Below are positions 63,808-64,000 of a stretch of DNA of 64,000 nt, piece after piece. Source of the DNA: Candidatus Gastranaerophilales bacterium (GTDB taxonomy: Bacteria > Cyanobacteriota > Vampirovibrionia > Gastranaerophilales > Gastranaerophilaceae); the NCBI GenBank assembly GCA_944324385.1, contig CALUWD010000002.1, positions 1 through 64,000 on the forward strand. Direction: 5' to 3'. Below the pieces are notes generated by a model that saw nothing but the letters and a program-made list of their open reading frames with translations, had not been told where the DNA came from and made no database searches. Made by a program: the position numbers and the translations under genes. Each line of letters starts with the position of its first letter. Within the stretch, counting starts at the first letter, position 1.

Positions 63808-64000
63808 ATGTATAGTGCAATTAAAAAAAGTATTTCAATTATAGTCGATAATCCGATTTTAACTTTAAGTTTTGTGATATATTTAATATTTTTGACCCTT
63901 ATAATGCCAAAACTTTTTATGGGGCAGAATATAATTTTATTTATAACCATTTTGTTACTGCTTTTAGTTTTTACATCTGCCTTTTTTGCAGGCTGGCTGC
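63808..64000 (+). CDS. Membrane protein, N-terminal fragment
   Basis: Only the first 64 codons lie in the window. ATG 63808 has AGAGAG upstream. The sequence begins MYSAIKKSISIIVDNPIL and contains two closely spaced hydrophobic helices (LSFVIYLIFLTLIM and IILFITILLLLLVFTSAFFA). The family cannot be told from this part. It diverges from the thymidylate-kinase-like pair. Confidence 0.6.
   Translation, partial: MYSAIKKSISIIVDNPILTLSFVIYLIFLTLIMPKLFMGQNIILFITILLLLLVFTSAFFAGWL

Noticed and set aside
63726-63950. 74-aa minus-strand hydrophobic frame
   Set aside because: It is antisense to the membrane-protein fragment at 63808, which has the Shine-Dalgarno and a more natural membrane-protein sequence.

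Overview
The window is AT-rich, gene-dense bacterial DNA with no IS element, prophage or CRISPR array that I can see. The best clue to the organism is the RNA polymerase operon rpoB-rpoC1-rpoC2: the beta' subunit is split into two genes and the second carries a very long beta-rich insert, as in Cyanobacteriota. There are no photosynthesis genes, but there are flagellar basal-body genes, an LPS-export (OstA/LptD-like) protein and several glycoside hydrolases. I infer a non-photosynthetic, flagellated, double-membraned member of the cyanobacterial lineage, most likely Vampirovibrionia/Melainabacteria (Gastranaerophilales-like). This comes from gene content only, not from a database search.

Layout. 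1-73: start of an HTH regulator. 246-623: small Ala/Gly-rich amphipathic protein. 692-2559: tuf preceded by tRNA-Tyr and two tRNA-Thr genes, with a 57-bp direct repeat around a 120-nt insert beside tRNA-Tyr. 2567-9390: glycosyltransferase, an inactive-looking HerA-like protein, a REC-STAS regulator, a phosphohexomutase and a repeat protein. 9433-17262: TPR protein, lipoprotein, YkgJ-type cysteine-cluster protein, LptD-like protein, M23 peptidase with a 35-aa membrane peptide, and an SNase/PLD-like secreted nuclease. 17415-19278: rplS-rbgA-rnhB. 19267-25858: flagellar block (transglycosylase-fliE-fliF-fliG-like-fliH-flhA, minus strand). 26066-34010: GH13 enzyme, coaD, coiled-coil protein and three paralogous membrane-anchored proteins. 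34072-43024: RNA polymerase operon. 43249-53398: SH3-like protein and a four-gene operon of two membrane proteins and two GH13-type proteins. 53571-60028: STAND-like NTPase, rsmG, sigma-70 factor, OppF-like ATPase, queE and a DnaJ-like protein. 60150-64000: sugar-nucleotidyltransferase-like protein, two tandem thymidylate-kinase-like genes and the start of a membrane protein.

Two patterns run across the window. First, many genes have a TATAAT-like -10 box ending 6-8 nt before the start codon and no Shine-Dalgarno, which points to leaderless mRNAs. Second, seven transcription units share a different upstream element (T-tract followed by an ATGTTTTATA-like core, mostly 30-42 nt before the start). 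Their first genes encode sugar-polymer enzymes or lineage-specific membrane-anchored proteins, and at least five of these carry a short N-terminal motif of the form N-[ILVQ]-S/N-F-x-G. Together these look like an undescribed regulon, plausibly tied to a storage polysaccharide or cell-surface function: GH13 enzymes at 26066, 47994 and 49903, the nucleotidyltransferase at 62270 and possibly the phosphohexomutase at 6928.
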